Source: Rhodosalinus sediminis (GTDB lineage Bacteria; Pseudomonadota; Alphaproteobacteria; Rhodobacterales; Rhodobacteraceae). From it: a stretch of 64,000 nt of DNA. Positions 35,710-44,274 of the stretch are shown here, piece by piece (position 1 is the first letter of the stretch; every line of letters starts with the position of its first letter). The position numbers and the translations under genes were made by a program. Below the pieces are notes generated by a model. The model ran no database searches. It saw only the letters and a list, made by a program, of their open reading frames with translations, and was not told the origin of the DNA. The stretch covers positions 1 through 64,000 of the forward strand of contig NZ_QOHR01000003.1 in NCBI RefSeq assembly GCF_003385555.1, given 5' to 3'.

Positions 35710-36366
35710 ATGACGGGGCCCATGGCCGCACAGCTCGACTTTCAGTCCGTCCGCGAGATCTTCGCGCGTTTCCGCGCGGCGGAGCCGGAGCCGAAGGGCG
35801 AGCTCGCGCACGTCAACGCCTACACGCTGCTCGTCGCCGTCGCGCTCTCGGCGCAGGCGACGGACGCGGGCGTGAACAAGGCCACCGCGCGCCTCTTCGA
35901 GATCGCCGACACGCCGGAGAAGATGCTGGCGCTCGGCGAGGAGGGGCTCATCGAGCACATCCGGACGATCGGGCTCTATCGCAACAAGGCGAAGAACGTG
36001 ATTAAGCTCTCCCGCATCCTCGTCGAGGACTACGGGGGAGAGGTGCCCTCCTCCCGCGCGGCGCTGCAGTCGCTGCCGGGCGTCGGGCGCAAGACGGCGA
36101 ACGTCGTGCTCAACATGTGGTGGCGATACCCGGCGCAGGCGGTGGACACACACATCTTCCGCCTCGCCAACCGGAGCGGCATCGCGCCGGGCAAGGACGT
36201 GCTGGCTGTGGAGCGCGCCATCGAGGACCAGGTGCCGGCGGAGTTTCAGCTCCATGCGCATCACTGGATGATCCTGCATGGCCGCTACGTCTGCAAGGCG
36301 CGCAAGCCGCTCTGCGCGACCTGCCTCATCCGCGATCTTTGTGCCTACGAGGAGAAGAACCTGTGA
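35710..36366 (+). CDS. nth: Endonuclease III
   Basis: A 218-aa DNA glycosylase/AP lyase. It has the HhH motif SLPGVGRKTANVVLN with the catalytic Lys, VDTHIFRLANR with the catalytic Asp, and the 4Fe-4S ligands Cx6Cx2Cx5C near the C-terminus. It removes oxidised pyrimidines. The ATG at 35722 is an equally possible start four codons later. Its stop overlaps the GTG of the next gene. Confidence 0.96.
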   Translation: MTGPMAAQLDFQSVREIFARFRAAEPEPKGELAHVNAYTLLVAVALSAQATDAGVNKATARLFEIADTPEKMLALGEEGLIEHIRTIGLYRNKAKNVIKLSRILVEDYGGEVPSSRAALQSLPGVGRKTANVVLNMWWRYPAQAVDTHIFRLANRSGIAPGKDVLAVERAIEDQVPAEFQLHAHHWMILHGRYVCKARKPLCATCLIRDLCAYEEKNL

Positions 36367-37349
36367 AGACCTACAAGGTGGTCGGCATCGGCAACGCGAT
36401 CGTCGACGTCATCAGCAACTGCGACGACGGTTTCCTGTCCACGATGGGCATCGACAAGGGTGTCATGCAGCTGATCGAGGGCGACCGCGCCGAGTTTCTC
36501 TACGACGCGATGCAGGACCGCTGGCAGGCGCCGGGCGGCTCGGTGGCCAACACGCTCGCCGGGATCGGCAACCTCGGGCTCAAGACCGCCTTCATCGGGC
36601 GCGTGCGCGACGACGGGCTGGGCCGTTTCTACGCCGACGGCATGGTCGAGGACGGCACCGACTTCGCCAACCCGCCGGTGGCGGCGGGCGAGCTGCCGAC
36701 CTCGCGCTCGATGATCTTCGTCTCGCCGGACGGCGAGCGCTCGATGAACACCTACCTCGGCATCTCCGCCGAGCTCGGGCCGGAGGACGTGGACCCCGGC
36801 GTCGCGGGCGACGCGGAGATCCTCTTTCTCGAGGGCTACCTCTACGACAAGCCGAAGGGGAAGGAGGCCTTCCTCAAGGCCGCGCGCGCCTGCCGCGCCG
36901 CCGGGGGAATGGCGGGCATCACCCTGTCGGACCCGTTCTGCGTGGACCGCCACCGCGAGGACTTCCGCAAGCTCGTCACCGAGCTCGACTTCGTGATCGG
37001 CAACGAGCACGAGTGGGAATCGCTCTACGAGACCGACCTCTCCGCCGCGCTGGAACAGGCGGCGACCGAGAGCGGCATGGTGATCTGCACCCGCTCGGGC
37101 CACGACGTCGTGATCGTGCGCGGCGAGGAGGAGGCGCGCGTGCCGGTCGAGACGATCACGCCGGTGGACGCCACCGGCGCCGGCGACCAGTTCGCCGCGG
37201 GCTTCCTCTATGGCCTCTCCACCGGGCAGTCGCTCGAGGTGGCGGGCAGGATGGGCGTCGTCGCCGCGGGCGAGGTCATCAGCCACTACGGCGCGCGGCC
37301 CGAGGCAGACCTGAAGGCGCTCTTCGCCGAGGCCGGCCTGCCGGTCTGA
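36363..37349 (+). CDS. PfkB-family carbohydrate kinase, adenosine kinase type
   Basis: A 328-aa ribokinase-fold enzyme from GTG, with GAGGAG 9 bp before. Motifs are GIGNAIVDVISNCDD at the start, APGGSVANTLAGIGNLG and the ATP-site VDATGAGDQFAAGFLYG with catalytic Asp. Rhodobacterales members are usually called adenosine kinases, but family assignment does not prove the substrate. It is coupled to nth by a GTGA overlap. Element C follows the stop by 10 bp. Confidence 0.9.
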   Translation: MKTYKVVGIGNAIVDVISNCDDGFLSTMGIDKGVMQLIEGDRAEFLYDAMQDRWQAPGGSVANTLAGIGNLGLKTAFIGRVRDDGLGRFYADGMVEDGTDFANPPVAAGELPTSRSMIFVSPDGERSMNTYLGISAELGPEDVDPGVAGDAEILFLEGYLYDKPKGKEAFLKAARACRAAGGMAGITLSDPFCVDRHREDFRKLVTELDFVIGNEHEWESLYETDLSAALEQAATESGMVICTRSGHDVVIVRGEEEARVPVETITPVDATGAGDQFAAGFLYGLSTGQSLEVAGRMGVVAAGEVISHYGARPEADLKALFAEAGLPV

Positions 37350-37359
37350 GCCGCCGCGG

Positions 37360-37431
37360 GAGGGGGGCTGTCTGCCCCCCTCTTGGCCTGACGGCCAATT
37401 CACCCCCGAGGATATTTGCGCCAAGAAGAAG
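37360..37431 (+). repeat. Composite 3'-end element, copy C
   Basis: GGGGGG-CTGTCTG-CCCCCC hairpin (37362-37380), TTGGCC-TGAC-GGCCAA hairpin (37383-37398), ATTCACCCCCGAGGATATTT, and GCGCCAAGAAGAAG. It lies directly after the kinase stop. See copies A and B. Confidence 0.7.
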
Positions 37432-37461
37432 GGCGAGGGCGGTCCGGGGGCGGGGCGCGCG

Positions 37462-38616
37462 CTAGCCGCGGCCCGCGGCGCGGGCGAGCCAGGGGCCTAG
37501 GACGAGCGGCACGAGGGCGAGGCTCGCCGCGACGGCGGCGAAGGAGACCCGCAGGCCCTGCCACTCGGCGAGGAGCCCCATGAGCGGCGGGCCGAAGAAG
37601 AAGGCGCCGTAGCCGATGAAGGAGACGGCGGCGATGGCGCGGGGGCGCCCGGCCTCGCCCGCGCCGCGTCCGACGAGGGCGAGGCAGAGCGGCACCACCA
37701 CCGAGGCGCCGAGGCCCATGGCCGCGAAGCCCGCGTAGGTGAGCGCGAGACCGGGGGCCGCGGCGGCGAGGGCGGTGCCGAGGGCGGCGAGCCCGGCGGC
37801 GGCGCGCAGGAGGCGCGCTTCGTCGGCGAGGCGCAGGAGCGCCTGCGCCGCGATCCGCCCCGTGCCGAGCGCGAGGCCGAGGATCACCGGCCCGAGAGCG
37901 CCCGCCGCCGCGCCGGCGCCGAGCGTGCGCTCGAGGTGGAGCGCGGCCCAGCCGTCGCTCGCGCCCTCGGCGAGGAAGCCCACGATCATCACCGCGCCCC
38001 CCGCGGCGACGAGGCCCGGCGCGAGGGCGGCGCGTGCGGCGGGCCGCGTCTCGGCGGCGCCGGCGTCGCCGTCGCGGCCCCGGATCGGGAGCGCGAGCGC
38101 GAGCGGGACGAGCGCCGCGGCGGCGAGGAGCGCGGGCAGCGCCGCGCCCGCCTCCCGCGCGAGGCCCGCGGCGAGCGCGGCGCCGGCGTAGGCGAACGCG
38201 TAAAGCCCGTGCGCGAGGTTCATCAGCCCGCGCCCCGCGAGCGCCTCGAGCCGGGCGAGGCGGAGGTTCACCGTCACGTCCAGCAGCCCCGTGGCCACGC
38301 CGCCGAGCAGGAGCGCGCCGGCGAGCGCGAGCGGCGTCGTCGCCAGCCCGAGGAGCGCGAGCGCGCCCCCGAGGGCGAGCGCAGCGAGGCGCGTCGCGCC
38401 GAGGCCGAAGGCGCGGTCGGCCCGGCCGGCCACGAGGAGCGCGAGCGCCGCGCCCCCCGTCGCCATCAGGAGCGCGAGGCCGAGCTCCGCGTCGCCGAGC
38501 CCGGCGCGCGCCTTGAGCGCGGGCGCCGTCGCCGCCACCGCGCCCCAGAAGACGCCCATCGCCGCGAAGGCTGCGGCGGGCGCGCGCGTCAGGCGGAGAT
38601 CGGCGAGCATCTGCAT
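37462..38616 (-). CDS. MFS transporter
   Basis: A 384-aa inner-membrane protein with about twelve segments and extremely Ala/Leu/Gly-rich composition. It resembles the fucose-permease/YbjJ-like group: GVFWGAVAATAPALKARAGLGDAELG in the first segment and AAVSFIGYGAFFFGPPLMGLLAE in a late one. The substrate is unknown. GGAG 4 bp before the ATG at 38616 supports this start; an ATG two codons later is equally possible. It is divergent from rplY. Confidence 0.85.
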   Translation of the reverse strand: MQMLADLRLTRAPAAAFAAMGVFWGAVAATAPALKARAGLGDAELGLALLMATGGAALALLVAGRADRAFGLGATRLAALALGGALALLGLATTPLALAGALLLGGVATGLLDVTVNLRLARLEALAGRGLMNLAHGLYAFAYAGAALAAGLAREAGAALPALLAAAALVPLALALPIRGRDGDAGAAETRPAARAALAPGLVAAGGAVMIVGFLAEGASDGWAALHLERTLGAGAAAGALGPVILGLALGTGRIAAQALLRLADEARLLRAAAGLAALGTALAAAAPGLALTYAGFAAMGLGASVVVPLCLALVGRGAGEAGRPRAIAAVSFIGYGAFFFGPPLMGLLAEWQGLRVSFAAVAASLALVPLVLGPWLARAAGRG

Positions 38617-38668
38617 CGCTCCGGCCTGCCACGCCCCGGCGCGGCCGGCAAGCGCGGGCGTTTCGCCC

Positions 38669-38697
38669 TTGCCACGGGCCGCGATCCCGGCTATCCG
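38669..38697 (+). promoter_or_regulatory. Candidate sigma-70-type promoter of rplY
   Basis: TTGCCA (38669-38674), 17 bp, TATCCG (38692-38697), giving a leader of about 55 bases before the rplY ATG. This is a pattern match only. Confidence 0.45.
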
Positions 38698-38759
38698 CGC
38701 GGCTTCACGCGGGGTGACAGCCTTGGAGGCACCCCGCCCTTGCATATCGGAGCGACATC

Positions 38760-39392
38760 ATGGCTGGAGAAATTCCGGATCTTGTTGTCCAGGAACGGAC
38801 GGGGTCGGGCAAGGGCGCCGCTCGTCAGGCCCGCCGAGAGGGCCTCGTTCCTGGAATCGTCTACGGCGGCGGGGCCGATCCCCTGCCCATTCAGCTGCCC
38901 TTCAACGAGCTGATGCGCAAGCTCACCAAGGGCCGCTTCCTCTCGACGCTCTTCAACCTGAAGGTCGAGGGTCACGAGGACGTGCGGGTGATCTGCCGCG
39001 CGGTGCAGCGCGACGTGGTCAAGGACCTGCCGACGCACGTGGACTTCCTGCGTCTGCGCCGGACGACGAAGATCAACCTGTTCATCCCCGTCGAATTCGT
39101 CGGCCACGACGACGCGCCGGGCCTGAAGCGCGGCGGCGTGCTGACGGTCGTGCGCCCGGAGGTCGAGCTCATGGTGACGGCGGGCGACATTCCGGATCAC
39201 ATCACCGTCGATCTCACCGGGCTGGAGATCGGCGACACGGTGACGATCTCCTCGGTGGACCTGCCGAAGGGCGCGAAGCCGACGATCGACCGCGACTTCG
39301 TGATCGCCAACGTGCAGGCGCCGTCGGGCCTGCGCTCCGCGGACGCGGAGGAGGAAGGCGAGACGGGCGAAGGCGAGGCCGAAGAGGGCTGA
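38760..39392 (+). CDS. rplY: 50S ribosomal protein L25/general stress protein Ctc
   Basis: A 210-aa two-domain L25 (TL5/Ctc type). The N-terminal 5S-rRNA-binding domain includes [22 protein letters not shown]; the C-terminal beta domain includes HVDFLRLR and [13 protein letters not shown]; the tail is acidic ([14 protein letters not shown]). It sits in the 50S central protuberance. A T-rich terminator follows. The rplY-pth neighbourhood is common in bacteria; here an IsdG-like gene on the other strand lies between. Confidence 0.96.
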   Translation: MAGEIPDLVVQERTGSGKGAARQARREGLVPGIVYGGGADPLPIQLPFNELMRKLTKGRFLSTLFNLKVEGHEDVRVICRAVQRDVVKDLPTHVDFLRLRRTTKINLFIPVEFVGHDDAPGLKRGGVLTVVRPEVELMVTAGDIPDHITVDLTGLEIGDTVTISSVDLPKGAKPTIDRDFVIANVQAPSGLRSADAEEEGETGEGEAEEG

Positions 39393-39415
39393 GCCCGCGC
39401 ACCCGGGATTTCGAG

Positions 39416-39444
39416 CGGCGGGGTCCGGGCGGCCCCGCCGTTTT
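39416..39444 (+). terminator. Rho-independent terminator of rplY
   Basis: CGGCGGGG and CCCCGCCG form an 8-bp stem with a 9-nt loop, followed by TTTT, 23 bp after the rplY stop. Confidence 0.75.
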
Positions 39445-39448
39445 CGTG

Positions 39449-39760
39449 TCAGCCGAGCTTCTGCACCGTCTCGAAGACCTCGAGCTCCGGCGCCTCGAGG
39501 TAGAGGTCGGCACTCCCGCCCGCGCCCTTGTGCGCCTCGCGGAAGGCCTCCGAGCGGGTCCAGTCGCGGAAGTGATCCTCGCTCTCCCAGGCGGTGTGCG
39601 AGGCGTAGAGGCGGTAGCCGTCCTTCTCCGGGCCCTTGAGCAGGTGAAACGCCTTGAAGCCCGGCACGCTCTCGAGGTGGCTCTCGCGGCGGGTCCAGAC
39701 CTCCTCGAAGGCGGCTTCCTGCCCGAGCTTCACCTTGAAGCGGTTCATCGTCAGATACAT
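39449..39760 (-). CDS. IsdG/HmoA-like heme-degrading or antibiotic-biosynthesis monooxygenase
   Basis: A 103-aa ABM-fold protein. Asn6, Trp67 and His77 line up with the catalytic Asn, Trp and His of IsdG-type heme oxygenases in both order and spacing, so heme is a reasonable substrate. FKVKLGQEAAFEEVWTRRESHLESVPGFKAFHLLKG is the typical dimerising front half. GGGGAG precedes the ATG. No heme-uptake genes are nearby, so the function rests on residues only. Confidence 0.8.
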   Translation of the reverse strand: MYLTMNRFKVKLGQEAAFEEVWTRRESHLESVPGFKAFHLLKGPEKDGYRLYASHTAWESEDHFRDWTRSEAFREAHKGAGGSADLYLEAPELEVFETVQKLG

Positions 39761-39839
39761 CGCGCGTCTCCCCGTCTGGCCTTTTGCGCCGTTTCCCGGC
39801 ATCTAGACTCCGAGATACCGGCCAGCAAGGAGCGGCGGC

Positions 39840-40514
39840 ATGCAACTCTTCGTGGGCCTCGGCAATCCGGGGGCGACATACGCGCGGAACCGGCACAACA
39901 TCGGCTTCATGGCCGTGGACCGGATCGCGGAGGATCACGGCTTCCCGCCCTTCCGGGCGAAGTTCCAGGGCGAGGTGGCGGAGGGCCGGCTGGGCGGCGA
40001 GAAGGTGATCCTCCTGAAGCCCGCGACCTACATGAACCGCTCCGGGCAGTCGGTGGGCGAGGCGATGCGCTTCTACAAGCTCGGCCCCGAGGACGTGACC
40101 GTCTTTCATGACGAGCTCGACCTCGCGCCCGGCAAGGTCCGGGTGAAGCAGGGCGGCGGGCACGCCGGGCACAACGGGCTGCGCTCGATCCACGCCCACA
40201 TCGGCGAGGCCTACCGCCGCGTGCGCCTCGGCATCGGGCATCCGGGCCGCAAGGAACTGGTCTCGGGCTACGTGCTGCACGACTTCGGCAAGGCCGACGC
40301 CGACTGGCTCGACGACGTGTTGCGCGGTGTGGCCGACGGGGCGCCGGACCTCGCGGCGGGCGATCAGAGCCGCTTCCAGAACGCCGTGGCGCAGCGCGCC
40401 GCCCCCGCGCGGACGGAGGCGCCGGCGAAACCGGCGCCTTCGGCTGCGAAGGAGGCCGAGCCAGAGGAGGACGCGCGCTCGCCGCTGCAGAAGCTGGTGG
40501 ACCGCTTCAAGTGA
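39840..40514 (+). CDS. pth: Peptidyl-tRNA hydrolase
   Basis: A 224-aa enzyme that recycles peptidyl-tRNA dropped from stalled ribosomes. It has Asn9 and catalytic His19 ([23 protein letters not shown]), [13 protein letters not shown], and [31 protein letters not shown]-terminal Ala/Pro/Glu-rich extension of about 35 residues goes beyond the E. coli length, as is usual in alphaproteobacteria. It is divergent from the IsdG-like gene. Confidence 0.97.
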   Translation: MQLFVGLGNPGATYARNRHNIGFMAVDRIAEDHGFPPFRAKFQGEVAEGRLGGEKVILLKPATYMNRSGQSVGEAMRFYKLGPEDVTVFHDELDLAPGKVRVKQGGGHAGHNGLRSIHAHIGEAYRRVRLGIGHPGRKELVSGYVLHDFGKADADWLDDVLRGVADGAPDLAAGDQSRFQNAVAQRAAPARTEAPAKPAPSAAKEAEPEEDARSPLQKLVDRFK

Positions 40515-40614
40515 GCGTGTCGGGGGCGACGGCCGCGGCGCGGCCGAGAGCGGCGCGCGGGTGGACGTGGCCGGGGGCCTACCGCGCGCAGGCGCACCCC
40601 TGAGCGCGGGCGGC

Positions 40615-40642
40615 TTGCCACGCCGTGGCGCGCCGCTACAGT
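40615..40642 (+). promoter_or_regulatory. Candidate sigma-70-type promoter of the DUF2237 gene
   Basis: TTGCCA (40615-40620), 16 bp, TACAGT (40637-40642), 26 bp before the ATG, with AAGGAAAG between. Confidence 0.45.
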
Positions 40643-40668
40643 TTCAACAGACGAGAAGGAAAGACGCC

Positions 40669-41046
40669 ATGGAGATGGACCCCTCCGAGAACGTGCTGGG
40701 CGGCGCGCTCGCGCCCTGCTCGACGCAACCGCTGACTGGCTTTTTCCGCGACGGGCACTGCAACACCTGCGCCGCCGATCAGGGCAGCCACACCGTCTGC
40801 GCCGTGATGACCGAGGAGTTCCTCGCCTACTCCAAGTACGTGGGCAACGATCTCTCGACCCCGCGGCCGGAGTTCCGCTTTCCGGGGCTGAAGCCCGGCG
40901 ATCACTGGTGCCTCTGCGCGAGCCGCTTCCTGCAGGCGCACGACGAGGGCTGCGCGCCGCGCGTGAACCTCGCCGCGACGCATGCCCGAGCGCTCGAGGT
41001 GGTGCCGATGGACGTGCTGGAAGCTTGCGCGCTCAGCGAAAGCTGA
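40669..41046 (+). CDS. DUF2237 family protein
   Basis: A 125-aa protein that matches DUF2237 over its full length: NVLGGALAPCSTQPLTGFFRDGHCNT, HTVCAVMTEEFLAYSKYVGNDLSTPRPEF, and GDHWCLCASRFLQAHDEGCAPRV. The conserved Cys and His suggest metal binding, but the role is unknown. It has its own likely promoter and AAGGAAAG Shine-Dalgarno site. It is convergent with trpB. Confidence 0.88.
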   Translation: MEMDPSENVLGGALAPCSTQPLTGFFRDGHCNTCAADQGSHTVCAVMTEEFLAYSKYVGNDLSTPRPEFRFPGLKPGDHWCLCASRFLQAHDEGCAPRVNLAATHARALEVVPMDVLEACALSES

Positions 41047-41082
41047 ACGCGCGCGGGCTCGGTCGGGGCAGGCGCGGGGGAC

Positions 41083-41128
41083 GGCGCCCCCGCGACCGGG
41101 CCGGAGGCGCCCCCGCGACCGGGCCGGA
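41083..41128. repeat. Perfect 23-bp tandem duplication at the trpB stop
   Basis: Two identical 23-bp units starting GGCGCCCCCGCGACCGGG lie at 41083-41105 and 41106-41128, ending one base before the trpB stop codon. Perfect identity suggests a recent slippage event. Confidence 0.85.
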
Positions 41129-42355
41129 TCAGCCCGAGATATCCACGCCGAGCGCGCGGGCGACGGTGAAGATGTCCTTGTCGCCGCGTCCGCACATGTT
41201 CATGCAGATGACGTGATCGGCCGGCAGCTCCGGCGCGATGCGCATGACGTGGGCGAGCGCATGGGCGGGCTCCAGCGCGGGGATGATGCCTTCCGTCTCG
41301 CAGCAGAGCTGGAAGGCCTCCAGCGCCTCGGCGTCGGTGACGGAGACATACTCCGCGCGTCCCGATTCGTGCAGCCACGCATGCTCCGGCCCGATGCCGG
41401 GATAATCGAGGCCCGCCGAGATCGAGTAGCCCTCGAGGATCTGCCCGTCGCCGTCCTGCAACAGATAGGTGCGGTTGCCATGCAGCACCCCGGGCCGCCC
41501 GCCGGTGAGCGAGGCGCAGTGCTCCATCTGGTCGTCCACGCCCTTGCCGCCGGCCTCGACGCCGACGATGGCGACATCCGGCTCGTCGAGGAAGGGATGG
41601 AAGAGGCCGAGCGCGTTGGACCCGCCGCCGATCGCGGCCACCAGCGTGTCCGGCAGCCGCCCCTCGGCCTCGGTGATCTGGTGACGCACCTCCTTGCCGA
41701 TGATCGACTGGAAGTCGCGCACCATCGCCGGATAGGGATGCGGGCCGGCCACCGTGCCGATGCAGTAGAAGGTGTCGCGCACGTTGGTGACCCAGTCGCG
41801 CAGCGCGTCGTTCATCGCGTCCTTGAGCGTGCCGCGCCCCGAGGTGACCGGCACCACCTCCGCGCCCAGGAGCTTCATGCGGAAGACGTTGGGCGCCTGC
41901 CGCTCGACGTCGTGCGCGCCCATGTAGACCACGCACTTCAGGCCGAACTTGGCGCAGACGGTCGCCGTGGCGACCCCGTGCTGGCCCGCGCCCGTCTCGG
42001 CGATGATGCGGCTCTTGCCCATGCGGCGGGCGAGCAGGATCTGCCCCAGCACGTTGTTGATCTTGTGCGCGCCGGTGTGGTTGAGTTCGTCGCGCTTCAT
42101 GTAGACTCTGGCGCCGCCGAGCCGCTCGGTCAGCCGCTCGGCGAAGTAGAGCGGGCTCGGCCGGCCGACGTAATGCGTCCAGAGGTCGTCCATCTCGGCC
42201 CAGAAGCTCGCGTCGTCGCGCGCGCGGTCGTATTCCGCCTCGAGCTCGAGGATGAGCGGCATCAGCGTCTCGGAGACGAAGCGCCCGCCGAAATCGCCGA
42301 ATCGGCCCTGCGCGTCCGGCCCGCTCCTGAAGCTGTTGATCCGATCCTCTGGCAT
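41129..42355 (-). CDS. trpB: Tryptophan synthase beta subunit
   Basis: A 408-aa PLP enzyme that joins indole and serine. The PLP-binding Lys is in [30 protein letters not shown] and the catalytic EIEAG-like loop are present. It pairs with TrpA, encoded at the other end of the window. It lies downstream of trpF and a small conserved ORF on the same strand, separated from that ORF by three end-to-end palindromes. Confidence 0.98.
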   Translation of the reverse strand: MPEDRINSFRSGPDAQGRFGDFGGRFVSETLMPLILELEAEYDRARDDASFWAEMDDLWTHYVGRPSPLYFAERLTERLGGARVYMKRDELNHTGAHKINNVLGQILLARRMGKSRIIAETGAGQHGVATATVCAKFGLKCVVYMGAHDVERQAPNVFRMKLLGAEVVPVTSGRGTLKDAMNDALRDWVTNVRDTFYCIGTVAGPHPYPAMVRDFQSIIGKEVRHQITEAEGRLPDTLVAAIGGGSNALGLFHPFLDEPDVAIVGVEAGGKGVDDQMEHCASLTGGRPGVLHGNRTYLLQDGDGQILEGYSISAGLDYPGIGPEHAWLHESGRAEYVSVTDAEALEAFQLCCETEGIIPALEPAHALAHVMRIAPELPADHVICMNMCGRGDKDIFTVARALGVDISG

Positions 42356-42410
42356 GGCGCGCTCTCCCGGTTGCCCGTGACGTTCTAGCGCCGCGACCGG
42401 GTGGCAACAA

Positions 42411-42438
42411 GCGCAAGGCGTTTCGAAACGCCTTGCGC
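42411..42438. repeat. Perfect 28-bp palindrome (first of three)
   Basis: The halves are exact reverse complements with no loop; the right half reads GAAACGCCTTGCGC and the core is GTTTCGAAAC. It overlaps the second palindrome by two bases. Confidence 0.9.
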
Positions 42439-42462
42439 CAAGCGGTTTCGAAACCGCTTGGC
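42437..42462. repeat. Perfect 26-bp palindrome (second of three)
   Basis: Right half GAAACCGCTTGGC, core GTTTCGAAAC as in the first palindrome. It overlaps both neighbours by two bases. Confidence 0.9.
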
Positions 42463-42488
42463 CGAAGCCGCTTGCAAGCGGCTTCGGC
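42461..42488. repeat. Perfect 28-bp palindrome (third of three)
   Basis: Right half CAAGCGGCTTCGGC, core CTTGCAAG. The arm AAGCGG is shared with the second palindrome. It ends six bases before the stop codon of the small minus-strand ORF. Confidence 0.9.
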
Positions 42489-42493
42489 GGCGC

Positions 42494-42724
42494 TCATCGC
42501 AGGCGCCGGATGGGGCGGGCGTTGCAGAAGACCACCATGTGGCGCCCGTTCTCCACCGCTTGGAAACCGCGGCGCTCCACCTCCGCCAGGAACGCCGCGC
42601 GCCCGGCGATACGCTCCACGTCGCGGATCTGGCGCTTGACCACGCCGCCGCGGCGCGCCTCGCCCGACTCGAAGAGTTGGGCGAGCCAGCGGTCGGGCGT
42701 GAGATGGGCGGGCAGCTGCGGCAT
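42494..42724 (-). CDS. Small conserved protein between trpF and trpB
   Basis: A 76-aa basic protein (MPQLPAHLTPDRWLAQLFES, then VVKRQIRDVERIAGRAAFLAEVERRGFQAVENGRHMVVFCNARPIRRLR). I recognise no domain, but the same small ORF appears in this place in other Rhodobacterales as I recall, sometimes mislabelled as an anthranilate isomerase. A Met six codons upstream is the other start; GGAGG stands only one base before the chosen ATG, so the start is uncertain. Confidence 0.7.
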   Translation of the reverse strand: MPQLPAHLTPDRWLAQLFESGEARRGGVVKRQIRDVERIAGRAAFLAEVERRGFQAVENGRHMVVFCNARPIRRLR

Positions 42725-42772
42725 GCCTCCGCTTTCGCCCATCGCGGTTGAGACGGGGTTAACCGGCGCGGG

Positions 42773-43429
42773 TCAGGCGACCGCCTCCGCCGCCGCGTCG
42801 AGGAAGGCGCGGATGCGCGCCGGGTCCTTCTCGCCCGGCGCGCGCTCGACGCCGGAGGAGACGTCGAGCTGGCGCGCGCCGGTGCGCCGCACCGCCTCCG
42901 CCGCGGTCTCCGGCGTGAGCCCGCCGGCGAGCATCCAGGGCCCCCTCCAGTCGCGCCCGGAGAGGAGCCGCCAATCGAAGGCGAGGCCGTTGCCCCCGGG
43001 CAGCGCCGCGCCCTCGGGCGCCTTGGCGTCGACGAGGATCTGGTCGGCCACGGCGGCGTAGGCGTCGATCTGCGCCAGGTCGGCCGCCTCGCGCAGGCCC
43101 ACGGCCTTCATCACCGGCAGGCCGAAGCGGGCGCGCACCTCCGCCACCCGCTCCGGGCTCTCGCGGCCGTGCAGCTGCAGGAGGTCGATCGGCCCCGTCT
43201 CGAGGATCGCGGCGAGGGCGGCGTCGTCGGCGTCCACCGTCAGGGCGACCTTGGCCACCCCCGGCGGCACCGCGACGGCGAGGGCGCGCGCGGCCTCCGG
43301 CGTCAGGTTGCGCGGGCTCGGGGGGAAGAACACGAAGCCGAGGTAGGCCGCGCCGGCGGAGACGGCGGCCGCCACGTCCTCGGGCCGGGTCAGGCCGCAG
43401 ATCTTCACGCGCGGATCGGAGGGGGACAC
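42773..43429 (-). CDS. trpF: Phosphoribosylanthranilate isomerase
   Basis: A 218-aa TIM-barrel enzyme of tryptophan synthesis. [12 protein letters not shown] carries the catalytic Cys; LQLHGRES and the late catalytic Asp region ILVDAKAP, followed by [13 protein letters not shown], are present. It converts N-(5'-phosphoribosyl)anthranilate to the ribulose form. It lies upstream of the small ORF and trpB, and downstream of lapA with a 7-bp gap. Confidence 0.96.
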   Translation of the reverse strand: MSPSDPRVKICGLTRPEDVAAAVSAGAAYLGFVFFPPSPRNLTPEAARALAVAVPPGVAKVALTVDADDAALAAILETGPIDLLQLHGRESPERVAEVRARFGLPVMKAVGLREAADLAQIDAYAAVADQILVDAKAPEGAALPGGNGLAFDWRLLSGRDWRGPWMLAGGLTPETAAEAVRRTGARQLDVSSGVERAPGEKDPARIRAFLDAAAEAVA

Positions 43430-43436
43430 GACCGTC

Positions 43437-43787
43437 TCAGCCCGCCTTCTTGTCGACGAGGGCGAGGACGTCGTCGGCCTCCTCCCCCTTGACCTTGGCG
43501 CGGCGCAGCTCGCGGTGGAGGCGCTTCGCCTCGGCCTCCTGGCGGGCCTTCTCGGCGCGGTGCTTGTGCTCGCGGATCCACTCCCAGACGAAGCCGATCA
43601 GCAGGCCCGCGGCGACGCCGCCGAGGATCACCAGAAAGAGCGGCAGCTCGGCCGAGACGTTCCAGCCGGCGAGCTCCTCGAGCGCCTCGGGCAGCAGCGT
43701 GAGCGTGACGATCGCACGGTTGGCCAGCGCGACCGAGACGAGCACGATCGCGATGGCGGCGAGGATGGCATAGCGGATGTAGCGCAT
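43437..43787 (-). CDS. lapA: LapA-domain (DUF1049) inner-membrane protein
   Basis: A 116-aa protein with two membrane helices (about 5-24 and 46-70, [23 protein letters not shown]) and a cytoplasmic coiled-coil tail ([24 protein letters not shown]). In E. coli LapA works with LapB in lipopolysaccharide assembly control; no lapB is here. It directly follows ihfB with no gap. Confidence 0.88.
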   Translation of the reverse strand: MRYIRYAILAAIAIVLVSVALANRAIVTLTLLPEALEELAGWNVSAELPLFLVILGGVAAGLLIGFVWEWIREHKHRAEKARQEAEAKRLHRELRRAKVKGEEADDVLALVDKKAG

Positions 43788-44075
43788 TCAGGGCTTTTCC
43801 CCGTTGAGACGTTCGCGGAGCATCTTGCCGCACTTGAAGAAGGGCACGTGCTTCTCCTCTACCTGCACCGCTTCGCCGGTGCGCGGATTGCGACCGATGC
43901 GCGCATCCCGCTTCTTCACCGAGAAGGCGCCGAAGCCCCGGAGCTCGACCCGGTCGCCGCGCTCGAGCGCGGAGGTGATCTCCTCGAAGATTGTGTTCAC
44001 AAGACGCTCGACGTCGCGCTGGTAGAGGTGCGGATTTTCCTCCGCGATCTTCTGTATCAGTTCCGATCGGATCAT
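43788..44075 (-). CDS. ihfB: Integration host factor subunit beta
   Basis: A 95-aa HU/IHF-fold DNA-bending protein: [54 protein letters not shown] with the intercalating Pro of the arm. It pairs with IhfA. It follows rpsA downstream of a terminator-like hairpin, the usual rpsA-ihfB order. The stop touches the lapA start. Confidence 0.97.
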   Translation of the reverse strand: MIRSELIQKIAEENPHLYQRDVERLVNTIFEEITSALERGDRVELRGFGAFSVKKRDARIGRNPRTGEAVQVEEKHVPFFKCGKMLRERLNGEKP

Positions 44076-44218
44076 TCGTCCGTCCCCCGCGGATCCTCGC
44101 TCCCTGCTTTTCTCTTGGCGCGACTATAGTCACAAACCGCCGCGCGCGGAAACACGAGGGGCGCCCGGTGGCGGCGGTTTCGGCGAAAAATTCGCCCCGC
44201 GCGCGGGGGCGCGCCACG

Positions 44219-44249
44219 AAAAAGGCCCCCCGCCCGGAGGCGGAGGGCC
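44219..44249 (-). terminator. Terminator or attenuator after rpsA
   Basis: On the minus strand, GGCCCTCCGCC pairs with GGCGGGGGGCC (one mismatch) around a 4-nt loop and is followed by TTTTT, 25 bp after the rpsA stop. It probably ends most rpsA transcripts before ihfB. Confidence 0.75.
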
Positions 44250-44274
44250 GATTCGCGGTCGCGTGGCGTCGCGC

